This document shows positions 43,837 through 54,119 of a stretch of 64,000 bases of DNA, piece by piece. Source of the DNA: Leifsonia aquatica (lineage in GTDB: Bacteria; Actinomycetota; Actinomycetes; Actinomycetales; Microbacteriaceae); the NCBI RefSeq assembly GCF_014190775.1, contig NZ_JACHVP010000004.1, positions 62,001 through 126,000 on the forward strand, written 5' to 3'. Every line of letters begins with the position of its first letter. The stretch's first letter is position 1. The notes under the pieces are model-generated. The model saw only the letters and a program-made list of their open reading frames with translations. It did no database searches and was not told the DNA's origin. The position numbers and the translations under genes are program-made.

Positions 43837-44562
43837 ATGTGCGGCAGGTTCGCGATGGACGACAGGGTCAACGCCGAGATCACCGAGTTCGTGGAGCGCA
43901 CCGGGAGGCGGCCGGAGGACTGGCGCGCCGACTGGGAGGAGGCGTACAACATCGCGCCCACCGAAGACGTCCCGGTGCTGATCGACTCCGCGAAAGACCG
44001 GGAGCTGCGGTTCGAGCGGGCCCACTGGTCTCTCGTGCCGGGCTGGTCGAAGGAGCTCAAGCTGAAGTTCCCGACCTTCAACGCCCGCGCCGAGGGGATC
44101 GTGGAGAAGTCGACCTGGCGCAAGCCGGTGCAGTCGCACCGTGCGATCGTGCTCGCGCGCGGTTACTACGAGTGGCAGGGCGAGAAGGGGCACAAGACCC
44201 CCTACTTCATCCGCTACCCCGACGACCAGCTGATGGGCTTCGCCGGCCTCTACTCCTGGTGGCGCGACCACACCAAGGCCGACGACGACCCCGACCGCTG
44301 GGTGCTCACCGCCACGATCCTGACCTCCGACGCCGTGCAGACGCTGGCCGACATCCATGACCGCAACCCGGTGATCCTGCCCGAGGACATGTGGCTGCAC
44401 TGGATCGACCCGTCGATCGTCGGCGACCAGGCGCTCGTCGACGATGCCGTCGCCGCGGGGGTCGCGGAGGCGCAGACGCTGCGTTTCGACCGGATCGCGT
44501 CGTTCTCGACGAAGGACGACGGGCCGCAGCTGATCGAGCCGCTAGCGGATCAGCAGAGCTGA
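43837..44562 (+). CDS. SRAP/HMCES-type abasic-site protein (YedK-like)
   Basis: 241 residues. After Met removal, the catalytic Cys2 (MCGRFAMDD) forms a covalent link to abasic sites in single-stranded DNA. Other conserved elements are NARAEG, GYYEWQ and DIHDRNPVIL. It protects replication forks. Monocistronic. Confidence 0.93.
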   Translation: MCGRFAMDDRVNAEITEFVERTGRRPEDWRADWEEAYNIAPTEDVPVLIDSAKDRELRFERAHWSLVPGWSKELKLKFPTFNARAEGIVEKSTWRKPVQSHRAIVLARGYYEWQGEKGHKTPYFIRYPDDQLMGFAGLYSWWRDHTKADDDPDRWVLTATILTSDAVQTLADIHDRNPVILPEDMWLHWIDPSIVGDQALVDDAVAAGVAEAQTLRFDRIASFSTKDDGPQLIEPLADQQS

Positions 44563-44604
44563 CACGGGGCCGGCCACGGCCCCCGAACGAGGGCGTCTAC
44601 CCTT

Positions 44605-44626
44605 CTGAGAATTGATGTATTCTCAG
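44605..44626. promoter_or_regulatory. Inverted repeat ahead of the exopolysaccharide operon
   Basis: CTGAGAAT-TGATGT-ATTCTCAG, a perfect 8-bp inverted repeat followed by TTTATT in an A+T-rich pocket 43 bp after the SRAP gene and about 175 bp before gmd. It may terminate the SRAP transcript or be an operator; a half-site ATTCTCA recurs near 44645. Confidence 0.5.
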
Positions 44627-44800
44627 TTTATTCATGGTGACAGATTCTCATTTTGGTTCCGTCCTCCATGTACGAGAGACACCCGAAATGCAGTACCCGA
44701 CAACGCATCAGCTCTCGTGACAGCTTCCCGGCCGTCCGTCGCCCTGGACCACCCCCCTGGACGGACGGCCGGGAGCACAACGACCCGGAGGGGGACCCGA

Positions 44801-45919
44801 ATGAAGAAGCGGGCATTGATCACCGGAATCACCGGACAGGATGGTTCCTACCTCGCCGAGCTCCTGCTCGACAAGGGGTACGAGGTCCACGGCATCAAGC
44901 GCCGCGCCTCCTCGTTCAACACGAGCCGGATCGACCACATCTACCAGGATCCGCACCACGACCGCCCGAACCTCTTCCTCCACTACGGCGACCTGACCGA
45001 CTCCTCCAACCTCACCCGGATCATGCACGACGTGCAGCCCGACGAGGTCTACAACCTCGGCGCCCAGTCGCACGTGGCGGTCAGCTTCGAAGAGCCGGAG
45101 TACACCACCGACGTCGACGCGCTCGGGCCGCTGCGCCTGCTGGAGTCGATCCGGCTGCTCGGGATGACCGACACCGTGCGCTTCTACCAGGCCTCCAGCT
45201 CCGAGATGTTCGGGCTGGTGCAGGAGGTGCCGCAGCGCGAGCGCACGCCCTTCTATCCGCGGTCGCCGTATGCGGCCGCCAAGCTCTACGCGTACTGGAT
45301 CACGGTCAACTACCGCGAGTCGTACGGGATGTACGCGTGCAATGGCATCCTGTTCAACCACGAGTCCCCGCGCCGCGGCGAGACCTTCGTGACGCGCAAG
45401 ATCACCCGCGCCGTCGCCAACATCGCCCACGGCATCGAGCCGTGCCTCTACATCGGCAACCTGAACTCGCTTCGCGACTGGGGGCACGCCCGGGACTACG
45501 TGCGGGCGCAGTGGATGATGCTGCAGCAGGACGCGCCGGCGGACTACGTCATCGCGACGGGACAGCAGTTCTCCGTCCGCGACTTCATCACCATGGCCGC
45601 CGCGGAGGCGGGCATCACCCTCGCCTTCGAGGGCGACGGCGTCGACGAGGTCGCCCGGGCGCTCTCGGTCGACGCCGAACGCGCACCGGCGGTCCGGGAG
45701 GGCGATGTGATCGCGCGCGTCGACCCGCGCTACTTCCGCCCCGCCGAGGTCGACACCCTGCTCGGCGACGCCGAGCTCGCCCACCAGCAGCTGGGCTGGC
45801 TGCCCGAGATCGGCATCCAGCGGCTCTGCGCCGAGATGGTCGCGGAGGACCTGTTCGCGGCGAAGCAGACCTCGCTCCTCCGCTCGCACGGCTACCCCGT
45901 GCTCGTCCCGGCCGAGTGA
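44801..45919 (+). CDS. gmd: GDP-mannose 4,6-dehydratase
   Basis: 372 residues from the ATG at 44801, preceded by GGAGGGGG; the longer frame is not supported. Short-chain dehydrogenase fold with NADP loop [14 protein letters not shown], catalytic SSSEMFG and YxxxK in [12 protein letters not shown]. It makes GDP-4-keto-6-deoxymannose for GDP-L-fucose. First gene of the exopolysaccharide operon. Confidence 0.96.
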   Translation: MKKRALITGITGQDGSYLAELLLDKGYEVHGIKRRASSFNTSRIDHIYQDPHHDRPNLFLHYGDLTDSSNLTRIMHDVQPDEVYNLGAQSHVAVSFEEPEYTTDVDALGPLRLLESIRLLGMTDTVRFYQASSSEMFGLVQEVPQRERTPFYPRSPYAAAKLYAYWITVNYRESYGMYACNGILFNHESPRRGETFVTRKITRAVANIAHGIEPCLYIGNLNSLRDWGHARDYVRAQWMMLQQDAPADYVIATGQQFSVRDFITMAAAEAGITLAFEGDGVDEVARALSVDAERAPAVREGDVIARVDPRYFRPAEVDTLLGDAELAHQQLGWLPEIGIQRLCAEMVAEDLFAAKQTSLLRSHGYPVLVPAE

Positions 45920-45920
45920 C

Positions 45921-46910
45921 ATGCGCGACACCACACGAACGGTCTACGTCGCGGGCCATCGCGGGATGGTCGGCTCCGCCCTGGTCCGCCGCCTCCAGGC
46001 GCTCGGCTACCGGGACATCCTGACCGCGACGCACGACGAACTCGATCTGACCGATCCCGCCGCCGTCCGCCGGTTCTTCGACGCGCACACGATCGACGAG
46101 GTCTACCTGGCCGCGGCCAAGGTCGGCGGCATCGTCGCGAACGACACCCGCCCGGCCGAGTTCATCCACGAGAACCTGATGATCCAGGCGAACGTCGTCG
46201 ACGCCGCGCACCGGGCCGGGATCGAGAAGCTGCTCCTACTCGGCTCCTCCTGCATCTACCCCAGGGACGCCGCCCAGCCGATGTCGGAGGAGGCGCTGCT
46301 CACCGGCACGCTCGAAGCGACCAACGAGCCGTACGCCATCGCCAAGATCGCCGGCATCAAGCTCTGCGAGAGCTACAACCGGCAGTACGGGCGCGACTAC
46401 CGCAGCGTCATGCCGACCAACCTGTACGGGCCGGGCGACAACTTCGACCCGGTCGGGAGCCATGTCATCCCCGGCCTCCTCCGCCGCTTCCACGAGGCCG
46501 CGCAGGGTGGGGCCGAGGAGGTCGTCGTGTGGGGGTCCGGCGAGCCGTTGCGGGAGTTCCTGCACGTCGACGACATGGCGGCGGCCAGCGTGCACGTCAT
46601 GGAGCTCGACCCCGGGACCCTGCATGCGCACACCCGCCCGATGCTGTCGCACATCAACGTGGGCACGGGCGTGGACTGCTCGATCCGCGAGCTCGCGGAG
46701 AGCGTCGCGGCCGTGACCGGGTACCGGGGCTCGATCCGGTTCGACCGGACGAAGCCCGACGGCACCCCGCGCAAGCTGCTGGACGTGTCGCTGCTCTCCT
46801 CCCTCGGCTGGTCGGCGGGCATCCCGCTCCAGGAGGGGCTCCGCACGACCTACGAGTGGTTCATCGAGCAGCACGACGGGTACCGGGGCCGCATGGGGGC
46901 CGCCGCGTGA
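45921..46910 (+). CDS. fcl: GDP-L-fucose synthase
   Basis: A 329-residue epimerase/reductase converting the Gmd product to GDP-L-fucose. The NADP loop is [15 protein letters not shown], the active-site Ser/Cys segment [15 protein letters not shown], and YxxxK is in [10 protein letters not shown]. It starts 1 nt after the gmd stop and overlaps the next gene by GTGA. Confidence 0.96.
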   Translation: MRDTTRTVYVAGHRGMVGSALVRRLQALGYRDILTATHDELDLTDPAAVRRFFDAHTIDEVYLAAAKVGGIVANDTRPAEFIHENLMIQANVVDAAHRAGIEKLLLLGSSCIYPRDAAQPMSEEALLTGTLEATNEPYAIAKIAGIKLCESYNRQYGRDYRSVMPTNLYGPGDNFDPVGSHVIPGLLRRFHEAAQGGAEEVVVWGSGEPLREFLHVDDMAAASVHVMELDPGTLHAHTRPMLSHINVGTGVDCSIRELAESVAAVTGYRGSIRFDRTKPDGTPRKLLDVSLLSSLGWSAGIPLQEGLRTTYEWFIEQHDGYRGRMGAAA

Positions 46911-48169
46911 AGATCACGTTCGTCGGCCTCAACTACGCGCCGGAGACGACCGGGATCGCCGTGTACACGACCGATGCCGCCGAGCGGCTGGCCGGCCGCG
47001 GCCATGTCGTCTCGGCGATCGTGGGCTACCCGCACTACCCCGCCTGGACCATCACACCGGGTTACACGGGGTCCACCCGCTTCGAGGGGATCAACGGCGT
47101 GCGGGTGACCAGGAAGCGGCATCCCGTCCCGCGCCGCCCCGCTCTGATCAACCGTGCCGTGATGGAGGTCGTGTTCGGCGTGCGCGCCGCATTCAGCGAC
47201 TGGAACCACCCGGACGTCGTCGTGCTGGTCACCCCGGCCTTGTTCTCCTCCGTCGTCGCCCGCTTCCGGGCGCGCCTCAGCGGCGTGCCGGTCGTGACGT
47301 GGGTGCAGGACATCTACAGTCTGGGCGTCGCCGAGAGCGGTGTCGGGGGAGGCCGGGCCGGCCGGATCGCCCGCGCCGTCGAGGGCCGCCTCGTGCGCTC
47401 GAGCGACGGCGTGATCGCCATCCACGACCGGTTCAAGCGGTACCTGGTGGACACGCTGGGCGCCGCCGCGAGCCGCGTGTCCGTCGTGCGCAACTGGACG
47501 CACGTGCGCGCCGCCGACGGCGCCGGTCGGGAGGCCACCCGCGCCGCGCTGGGCTGGGCGCCGGAGGACGTCGTGGTGCTCCACGCCGGCAACATGGGCG
47601 CCAAGCAGGCGCTCGAGTCGGTGGTCGAGGCATCCCGGCTCGCAGCCGACCGACGGTCGCGCGTGCGCTTCGTGCTGCTCGGCGACGGCAACAGACGCGA
47701 GGAGCTGGAGGTGCTCGACCCGAACGACCACCTCCAGTTCCTGCGGCCACTGCCCGACGGCGCTTTCGAGGCGGCGCTGGCGGCGGCGGACATCCTGCTG
47801 GTCAACGAGCGCGCCGGCCTCACCGAGATGTCGGTGCCGAGCAAGCTCACGTCGTACTTCAGCACCGGCCGCCCCGTCCTGGCGGCGACCGATGGGACGA
47901 GCATCACGGGCGAAGAGATCGAGGGCACCGGTACCGGGCTCCGCGTGGACGCGCAGGACTCGGAGGCCCTCCTCGCCGGCGCCGAGCGGCTCGCCGACTC
48001 CCCGGCGCTGGCGGCGCAGTTCGCGGCCGCCGGCGAGCGGTTCATGACGGAGGAACTCGGCGCCGACCCCTGCGTCGACGCGATCGAGGCGACCCTCGCC
48101 GCTCACGCCCGCGTCAGCCGCCGGTACGCCACCGAGCCGGCTCCGCGCTCCTTGCAGAGCCAGAAGTAG
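46907..48169 (+). CDS. Glycosyltransferase family 4 (WcaI-like)
   Basis: 420 residues from a GTG overlapping the fcl stop. GT-B fold: N-terminal [19 protein letters not shown], central [15 protein letters not shown]-terminal donor site [20 protein letters not shown] and [20 protein letters not shown]. WcaI homologues add fucose in colanic acid, which fits the gmd/fcl context. Its last 67 bp overlap the 3' end of the convergent GDPD gene. Confidence 0.9.
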   Translation: MKITFVGLNYAPETTGIAVYTTDAAERLAGRGHVVSAIVGYPHYPAWTITPGYTGSTRFEGINGVRVTRKRHPVPRRPALINRAVMEVVFGVRAAFSDWNHPDVVVLVTPALFSSVVARFRARLSGVPVVTWVQDIYSLGVAESGVGGGRAGRIARAVEGRLVRSSDGVIAIHDRFKRYLVDTLGAAASRVSVVRNWTHVRAADGAGREATRAALGWAPEDVVVLHAGNMGAKQALESVVEASRLAADRRSRVRFVLLGDGNRREELEVLDPNDHLQFLRPLPDGAFEAALAAADILLVNERAGLTEMSVPSKLTSYFSTGRPVLAATDGTSITGEEIEGTGTGLRVDAQDSEALLAGAERLADSPALAAQFAAAGERFMTEELGADPCVDAIEATLAAHARVSRRYATEPAPRSLQSQK

Positions 48170-49584
48170 GGGCCGCTGTAGTCGGTGTCGGCGGCGGCCG
48201 CCGTCCACTGCTTCTTGCGGTCCCGCGTCACGGCGACTCCTGTCGCGCTCACGACGACGCGGAGCGCGACCCACTCGCCGACGCTCGGGGGCGTCGTCGC
48301 GACCGAGGCGATGGCCGTCCCGTCCGATTCCCCCACCGCCCGCTTGACGATCTCGAGCCGTCCGTCGGCGTGCAGCAGGGCGTGGTAGCCGCCCGTCGGT
48401 CCCGGGACGCCGAGGCGGTACACGTCGTCGTCCTTCTGTCCGAAGGCGATGCCGGCACCGCCCTCCGTCCCTGCACCCCACTGCAGCTCGGCCTCGATCG
48501 TGGCGGGCCCGGCCTTCTCCCCCGCCATCGACCCCATCAGATAGCTCTGGGCGGCGTCGTCGGCGAGGGTCACGGTCGCGCCGCGCTCGGAGATCGCGGG
48601 CTGCGCCCCCCAGCCCTCGTCGACCGTCCAGGGCAGGTCGCCGGCGGCCCGCAGACCGGTGCCGAAGGCATCGCTCTTCGCGGGGGCGGCGAGATGGGTC
48701 ACATAGGGGATGTTCGACGTCATCATGCCGACGACGCCGAGACGCTTCAACCGGTCGACCGTGGAACGGTAGTGCACCTCCCACACGATCACCGGCTTGC
48801 CGGCCGCGACGATGGCCGCGATCTCGTCGTCGCTGAACGTGTGCATCGCTCCGAGGTAGTCGAAGTCCGCCGCGATGTCCGCGGCGTTCGGGATGAGCTC
48901 CGGACTGAAGTATCCCCACGTCGCGTATCCGCGCTCGCGCGCCGCCTTCACCTGCGCCGCGCCGGCCCACTGCTTCCACACGAAGTGCGCCTTCGACTCG
49001 GGATACGTGTCCATCAGGTCCAGCATCGCGGCGGTGTTGGTCCCCTGCTTGTCCTCGATGAAGATCACGTGGGTGCGCGCGAAGCGGTCGAGCACGTCCT
49101 TCAGTTCCGGGATCGGCTGCGGACGGGCGGCGGGGCCCAGCCAGCGGCTCGCGTCGATGTGGAGGGCCTGCAGCTGCGCCCAGGTCGCGTCGGCGATCTT
49201 CACGTTGGCGCCGCTCGTGTGCGCCATGTCGGTGTCGTGGTGGCAGATCAGGACGCCGTCCTTGGTCGCGTTGACCGACACCTCGATCGCCTGCACGCCG
49301 GCCGCGATCGACCCGGCGTAGGCCTCCATCGTGTGCTCCGGCCAGTTGTCGCCCGAGCCGCGGTGCGCGATGTAGAAGGGCGTCGTCGCGGTGAGCGTGG
49401 CGACCGTGTGCACCGCGTCGGTGCTCGGGGTCGGGGTGAAGGACGGCGCGGCCGTCGTCGCGCGTCCGGGAGGGGCCGAGGTGCACCCGGCCAGGAGCAG
49501 CACCGAGCCGCCGAGGACGAGGAAGTCCCGGCGGCTCAGTGCTCTCGGAGTCGTGGCGGCCGGCGGCCGCCCACCCGTCTTCAT
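48103..49584 (-). CDS. Lipoprotein with glycerophosphodiester phosphodiesterase domain
   Basis: 493 residues. The N-terminus combines a twin-arginine motif (SRRDFLVLG) with a lipobox (LLAGC). A GDPD barrel follows: AHRGSGDNWPEHTMEAYAGS, then HHDTD and a metal-site Glu in IFIEDKQG. Residues about 325-493 form a beta-sandwich (LamG-like) domain. It could hydrolyse glycerophosphodiesters of teichoic acids or of the exopolymer. The C-terminus overlaps the GT4 gene on the other strand. Confidence 0.88.
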   Translation of the reverse strand: MKTGGRPPAATTPRALSRRDFLVLGGSVLLLAGCTSAPPGRATTAAPSFTPTPSTDAVHTVATLTATTPFYIAHRGSGDNWPEHTMEAYAGSIAAGVQAIEVSVNATKDGVLICHHDTDMAHTSGANVKIADATWAQLQALHIDASRWLGPAARPQPIPELKDVLDRFARTHVIFIEDKQGTNTAAMLDLMDTYPESKAHFVWKQWAGAAQVKAARERGYATWGYFSPELIPNAADIAADFDYLGAMHTFSDDEIAAIVAAGKPVIVWEVHYRSTVDRLKRLGVVGMMTSNIPYVTHLAAPAKSDAFGTGLRAAGDLPWTVDEGWGAQPAISERGATVTLADDAAQSYLMGSMAGEKAGPATIEAELQWGAGTEGGAGIAFGQKDDDVYRLGVPGPTGGYHALLHADGRLEIVKRAVGESDGTAIASVATTPPSVGEWVALRVVVSATGVAVTRDRKKQWTAAAADTDYSGPYFWLCKERGAGSVAYRRLTRA

Positions 49585-49597
49585 CCGACGATCTTAA

Positions 49598-52500
49598 TCA
49601 GGACTTGGTGAACGTCAACTGCAGGACGGGCCGGAGCGAGGCCGAATTGTCGTACGAGTAGATCCGGAGATTGTCGGTGTCGGCCGCCGCCATCGTCATC
49701 GCGATCGATGTCGAGGTGCCGAGCAGAGGTGCGAGCTGCGACGCGTCCAGAGTCGCCGTGTACGGCGTGTTGACCGCTGTCGCGCCGGTCAGCGTGCCGA
49801 GCGCCGCTCCGATCCCGGTGGGCCGCGTGTTCCAGTTCACGGTCGACTGGTCCCACGCTCCGGAGAGGAGGTTGAACAGCACCGCGTTCGTCGTCCCCGC
49901 CGTCGCGTCGCCCGAGGTCCGCACCTGGAGCGTCGCGCCGGTGAGCGTGTACCCGGCCGGTGCGGCCGGGAGGGCGAACGTGAGGAACGACTGGATGGGC
50001 GAGGCGCCGGATCCGCCGCGGGCCGACAACTGGTTGTAGGTCCCGTAGTTGGTCGTCGGCACGGAGGCGGCGACCATCGCGTCCTGCGTCGAGTTCACCG
50101 ACGAGGTCACCGTCACCGCGGTCACGGCGACGGTCGCGGAGGCCTGGGCGGACGGGCCGCTGGTGTTCGTCCCGTCCGTCGCGGTCACGACGTAGTAGTA
50201 CGTACCGTTGGCCACTCCGCTGTCCGTGTAGGAGGCGCCCGCCGTCGTCCCGATCTGCGTGGCGGCGCTCGGGGCGAACCCGGACGTCGTGCTGCGGTAG
50301 ACGGTGTAGCCGGTCACCCCGACGTTGTCGGTGGAGGCCGTCCACGAGAGCGCCACGGTCGACCCGCTCGCCGTGGCGCTCAGGCCGGAGGGCACGCTGG
50401 GCGGCGTGGTGTCGCCCAGCGTCGCCGTCGCCTGGTCGGACGGGGCGCCGGAGTTGCCCGCCGCGTCGACCGCGACGATCCGGTAGTAGTACGTCCCCAT
50501 GCCCGGGAGGGTGTCGGTCGCCGAGGTGCTCGACACGGTCCCGATCAGCGTGGACCCGTCAGGGGTGAACCCGGAGGTCGTGCTGCGGTGCACCTGGTAG
50601 GCGGTGACGCCCACGTTGTCCGTCGCCGCGGTCCAGCTCAGGGAGACGGTGCTCCCGCTGAGGGAGGCTGCGACTCCGGTGGGCGCCGTCGGCGGCGTCG
50701 TGTCGCTGAGCGTGATCGACGCCGCGGACGACGGTGCGCTCGCGTTGCCGGCTCCGTCGAGCGCGACGACCTTGTAGTAGTAGGTGCCGACGAGGCCGGC
50801 GGCGTCCGTGTACGAGGTCGTGGTCACGCCGGTGGCGACCTGGTTGCCCGCGCCGGGCGTGAACCCGGCGGTGGTGCCGCGGTAGACGGAGTAGCTCGCC
50901 ACTCCCACGTTGTCCGTGCTGGCGGTCCAGGAGACCTGGGGCGCTCCGCCGGCGTTCGCCACGGCGACGCCGGAGGGCACGGTGGGCGGCGTCGTGTCGG
51001 ACGTCCCGAGACCGTAGTGGGCGCTCACCTGCGCGGCGCTCAGCTGCGTCGGGTAGATGGCCGCTTCGTCGATCGACCCCGTGAAGTAGAAGTTCGACGG
51101 TGACGACGGCCAGCCTCCGATGTTTCCTCCGCCCAGGCGCCAGTAGCCGGTGAAGCTCTGGTTCGACGTCTCGCCGTTGGACCCGACGAGGGCCCCATCG
51201 ACGTAGAGCGCCATGCCCGCGGCTCCCTGGGTGGCGACCAGCTGGTGCCAGTTGCCGTCGTTGTATGACGCCGGCGAGGTGACCGAGGCCACGTAGCCGA
51301 CCCAGACGCCGAACAGCAGCTGGCCGGAGTCGGTCATGTAGACCTGCTTGTCGTAGTTCGAACCGTTGCCGGTCTGCGTGTCCTCGAAGCCCACCAGCTT
51401 GCCGCCGGTGGTCGACGTGGTGCGGAACCAGAGCTCGGAGCTGAACGCGCCGGTCGAGCCCTGCGGCTGCGCCTCGGAGATCGTGCCGTTCGAGGTCCCG
51501 GGGAGCGTCACCGCCGTGTGGCCCGCGAGTACTCCGGGCTGCCCGAGCTGGACGTCCGGGCTGTAGGTCGCCGGGTGCTGGGCGTACAGGGACGAGTCCG
51601 CCGCGGTGGTGCCGGACGATTCGTCCAGCCGCCAGTACATGTCCGGGTTGTCGTTGTAGACGGCCTTCCCGTAGTTGTCGGCGGGCGCGGCCTGCACGTT
51701 GGGCGTGTAGCCGGCCGTCGTGTAGTGGTTGATCACCTGGGTGGGGCTGAGGACCGACGGGTAGACGGCCGTGTCATCGATCGAACCCGTGAAGTAGTTC
51801 GCCGAGGGCTGCGACGGCCAGCCGTTCAGGCTGTCGTAGCCGACCCGCCAGGTGCCGACGTAGTCCTGGTTGCCCGAGACCGTGTTCTGGCCGACCTTGA
51901 CACCGTCGACGTAGAACGTCATGCCGCCCGGTCCCTGCGTCCCGACCGCCTGGTGCCACTGGCCGTCGTTGTACGCGCTGCTGGACTGGATGGTGGCGGT
52001 GCCTCCGTTGTAGGCGCCGAACACCAGCTGGCCGCCGTTGGTCATGTAGATCTGACGGTCGTAGTTGCTGCTGAGGTTGGGCGCATCGCTGTTGGTCTCC
52101 GGGCGGCCGTTGCCGAATCCGACGATCTTGCCGCCGGTCGTCGTGGTCGTCTTGAACCAGGTCTCGACGCTGTAGACCTTCGGGCCCTGGATCATCTCGT
52201 CGCTCCAGGCGTACTGGGAGGACGATCCGTTGAAGGTGGCCGCGGTGCTCGGGTCGTTCTTGATCGCGCCGGCGGCTCCGCCGATGGCGCCGTTCTCGTA
52301 CGTCCCGTTGAGGCCGGCGGTCGTGTTGCCGGACTTGTCCTGCAACCACGTGCCCGAGGTCTCGTCGTAGCGCCAGAACAGGTTCGGGCTGTCACCCAGC
52401 ACGGCCGCCGCGTACGCGGATCCCGTGCCGGTGGCCTTCGCCGAGGCGGCCGCCGAGAGCGGGCTCGTGTTGGTTCCGTCGTTCGCGGTCACCCGATAGG

Positions 52501-53959
52501 TGTAGGTGGTTCCCGGCGTCACATTGGTGTCGGTCCAGGTGACCTGCGGGCGGGTCCACCACAGGGAGCTCGCCTGACCGGTCCAGACCGGGGTCGTGCC
52601 GCCGTTGCGGTAGATGCTGTAGGTCAGGAGGCTGTCGTCCGGATCGACGACCGTGCGGAGCCGCACCTGGATGGCGTTGGGCGTCAACGCTTCGGCGCTG
52701 GCCGATGGCGTCGGCGGCGTGGTCGTGTCGTCCGGCCCGAAGCGGGTCAGGCCCTGCTGGGCGTGCCCGTTGATCTGAGTGAACTCGCCGCCGTACCAGA
52801 GGTAGTCCTTGCCGGTCGTCGCACCGGTGGCGACGACGTTGGCACGCGGGCCGATGCCCTCGTTGATGCCGTCGTTGCCGCGCGGGTTCCAGCCGAGGAG
52901 GTACGGGGTGTCGGTGGACGAGGCGTTGAAGTACATGCGCGTGCCGTCCTGCTGCTGGTTCATGCTGCTGCAGTCGTGGTGGTGCGTGGCCTCGTAGAGG
53001 GTGCTCTTGTAGACGAGCAGGGCCTGGGTGGCGCCGAGGCATGTGTCCCGCCAGCGTTGCTGCAGCGTGTTCCAGTCGACGGCGAACACGCCGTCGAAGA
53101 CGCCGCCGCCGGTGCCTTCGTTGCCGCCGTAGAAGGAGGTCCCGTCGCTCGTGAGCGCCTTGGTGACCGATGTCTGCGCGATGAACGGCATCGGGTAGTT
53201 CGCGAGGTTCGCGCCCGTGGTGGCGTCCACGACCCCGATGGAGTGCGAGTCGGCGCCGTTGACCGTGAAGAAGTCACCGCCGATGGCCACCTTGGTGCCG
53301 TCGGGCGAGACCGTGATCGCACGGCCCGTGAGGTCTGTGTCCGCGACCCAGGGGAGCAGGGCGCCCGTCGTCGCATTCAGCGCGGCGAAGTGCTGGCGGG
53401 TCGAGGTCCCGACCGCGGTCATCGCGCCGCCGATGTAGACCGTGTTCGCCTTGACCGCGATCGCGTAGACCGCTCCGTTGATCGCTCCGCCGAGGGGGTG
53501 GAACGGGAGCACCTTGCAGGTGCTCAGGTCGAGCTGGGCGATGCGGTTGACGTTCACGCCGCCGATCGTCGAGAACGAGCCGCCGACGAAGAGTGTGTTG
53601 CCGTCCGCGGCGGGGGTGATCGCGCGGATGGTCGGCGTGCCGCCCGAGAGGGTCACGGGGAACTGGCAGCTGTCGGGGTTGCCCGTCTCGGCGTTGAGAA
53701 CGCCCAGCCCGGTCACCGTCAGCGGTGTCCCGCTGGCGCCCGTGGGGGGCGAGAGCCTCGTGAAGCTGCCGCCGACGAGCACCTTGCCCTTCGATTGCCC
53801 GAGGGCGTACACCTCGTTGTTCACCTGCCACGTGGGGAGGTCCGCCGCGCTGAACGAGACGCCCGGCGACAGTGCCGAGGCGGCTTGGGTGAACGGTGCG
53901 GCGACCACCAATGCCAGTGTGACTGCGGCAGCTGCCGCGATGCCGATAGATTTGCGCAT
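49598..53959 (-). CDS. Large secreted multidomain protein (propeller, LamG, FN3, DNRLRE)
   Basis: 1453 residues from the ATG at 53959, which starts a clear signal peptide (MRKSIGIAAAAAVTLALVV, cleaved near AASA). Order: a delta-60-repeat-like propeller (about 38-410, with VGGSFTRL, VGGSFSTIGGV and YGGEFTQINGH); one FN3-like domain (413-515); two LamG/concanavalin-like domains (about 520-745 and 765-985, starting FWRYDETSG and YWRLDESSG); three FN3 repeats (about 990-1280); and a C-terminal DNRLRE/CBM96-like domain. No sortase motif, membrane anchor or catalytic residue set is recognised. Inside an exopolysaccharide locus, it is probably a matrix or adhesin protein binding the polymer. Confidence 0.88.
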   Translation of the reverse strand: MRKSIGIAAAAAVTLALVVAAPFTQAASALSPGVSFSAADLPTWQVNNEVYALGQSKGKVLVGGSFTRLSPPTGASGTPLTVTGLGVLNAETGNPDSCQFPVTLSGGTPTIRAITPAADGNTLFVGGSFSTIGGVNVNRIAQLDLSTCKVLPFHPLGGAINGAVYAIAVKANTVYIGGAMTAVGTSTRQHFAALNATTGALLPWVADTDLTGRAITVSPDGTKVAIGGDFFTVNGADSHSIGVVDATTGANLANYPMPFIAQTSVTKALTSDGTSFYGGNEGTGGGVFDGVFAVDWNTLQQRWRDTCLGATQALLVYKSTLYEATHHHDCSSMNQQQDGTRMYFNASSTDTPYLLGWNPRGNDGINEGIGPRANVVATGATTGKDYLWYGGEFTQINGHAQQGLTRFGPDDTTTPPTPSASAEALTPNAIQVRLRTVVDPDDSLLTYSIYRNGGTTPVWTGQASSLWWTRPQVTWTDTNVTPGTTYTYRVTANDGTNTSPLSAAASAKATGTGSAYAAAVLGDSPNLFWRYDETSGTWLQDKSGNTTAGLNGTYENGAIGGAAGAIKNDPSTAATFNGSSSQYAWSDEMIQGPKVYSVETWFKTTTTTGGKIVGFGNGRPETNSDAPNLSSNYDRQIYMTNGGQLVFGAYNGGTATIQSSSAYNDGQWHQAVGTQGPGGMTFYVDGVKVGQNTVSGNQDYVGTWRVGYDSLNGWPSQPSANYFTGSIDDTAVYPSVLSPTQVINHYTTAGYTPNVQAAPADNYGKAVYNDNPDMYWRLDESSGTTAADSSLYAQHPATYSPDVQLGQPGVLAGHTAVTLPGTSNGTISEAQPQGSTGAFSSELWFRTTSTTGGKLVGFEDTQTGNGSNYDKQVYMTDSGQLLFGVWVGYVASVTSPASYNDGNWHQLVATQGAAGMALYVDGALVGSNGETSNQSFTGYWRLGGGNIGGWPSSPSNFYFTGSIDEAAIYPTQLSAAQVSAHYGLGTSDTTPPTVPSGVAVANAGGAPQVSWTASTDNVGVASYSVYRGTTAGFTPGAGNQVATGVTTTSYTDAAGLVGTYYYKVVALDGAGNASAPSSAASITLSDTTPPTAPTGVAASLSGSTVSLSWTAATDNVGVTAYQVHRSTTSGFTPDGSTLIGTVSSTSATDTLPGMGTYYYRIVAVDAAGNSGAPSDQATATLGDTTPPSVPSGLSATASGSTVALSWTASTDNVGVTGYTVYRSTTSGFAPSAATQIGTTAGASYTDSGVANGTYYYVVTATDGTNTSGPSAQASATVAVTAVTVTSSVNSTQDAMVAASVPTTNYGTYNQLSARGGSGASPIQSFLTFALPAAPAGYTLTGATLQVRTSGDATAGTTNAVLFNLLSGAWDQSTVNWNTRPTGIGAALGTLTGATAVNTPYTATLDASQLAPLLGTSTSIAMTMAAADTDNLRIYSYDNSASLRPVLQLTFTKS
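50110..50990 (-). repeat. Three tandem FN3-coding repeats
   Basis: Three units of roughly 285 bp encode similar segments (YSVYRGTTAGF, YQVHRSTTSGF, YTVYRSTTSGF, each joined by a DTTPP-type linker). They are recombination-prone copies within the large secreted protein gene. Confidence 0.8.
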
Positions 53960-54119
53960 AGCCCTCGTCCCCTCGGGTCGGATCGACGGTGATGGGGCTG
54001 TCATCGTCGGGACTGGAGCGAGGTTCCCGCAAGTTGGGAAATCCTCACCTTTATAGAACACTGAGACTGTTTCATCTTTTTGCTGGGAAAGCACGCCCCC
54101 CGATCGGGGGCGGGGACGG

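Noticed and set aside
46850-49486. 878-codon minus-strand frame over GDPD, GT4 and fcl
   Set aside because: It runs in the wrong frame across three well-supported genes.
50110-50990. Possible CRISPR-like array
   Set aside because: The repeats are about 285-bp FN3-coding units in frame, without short repeats and spacers.
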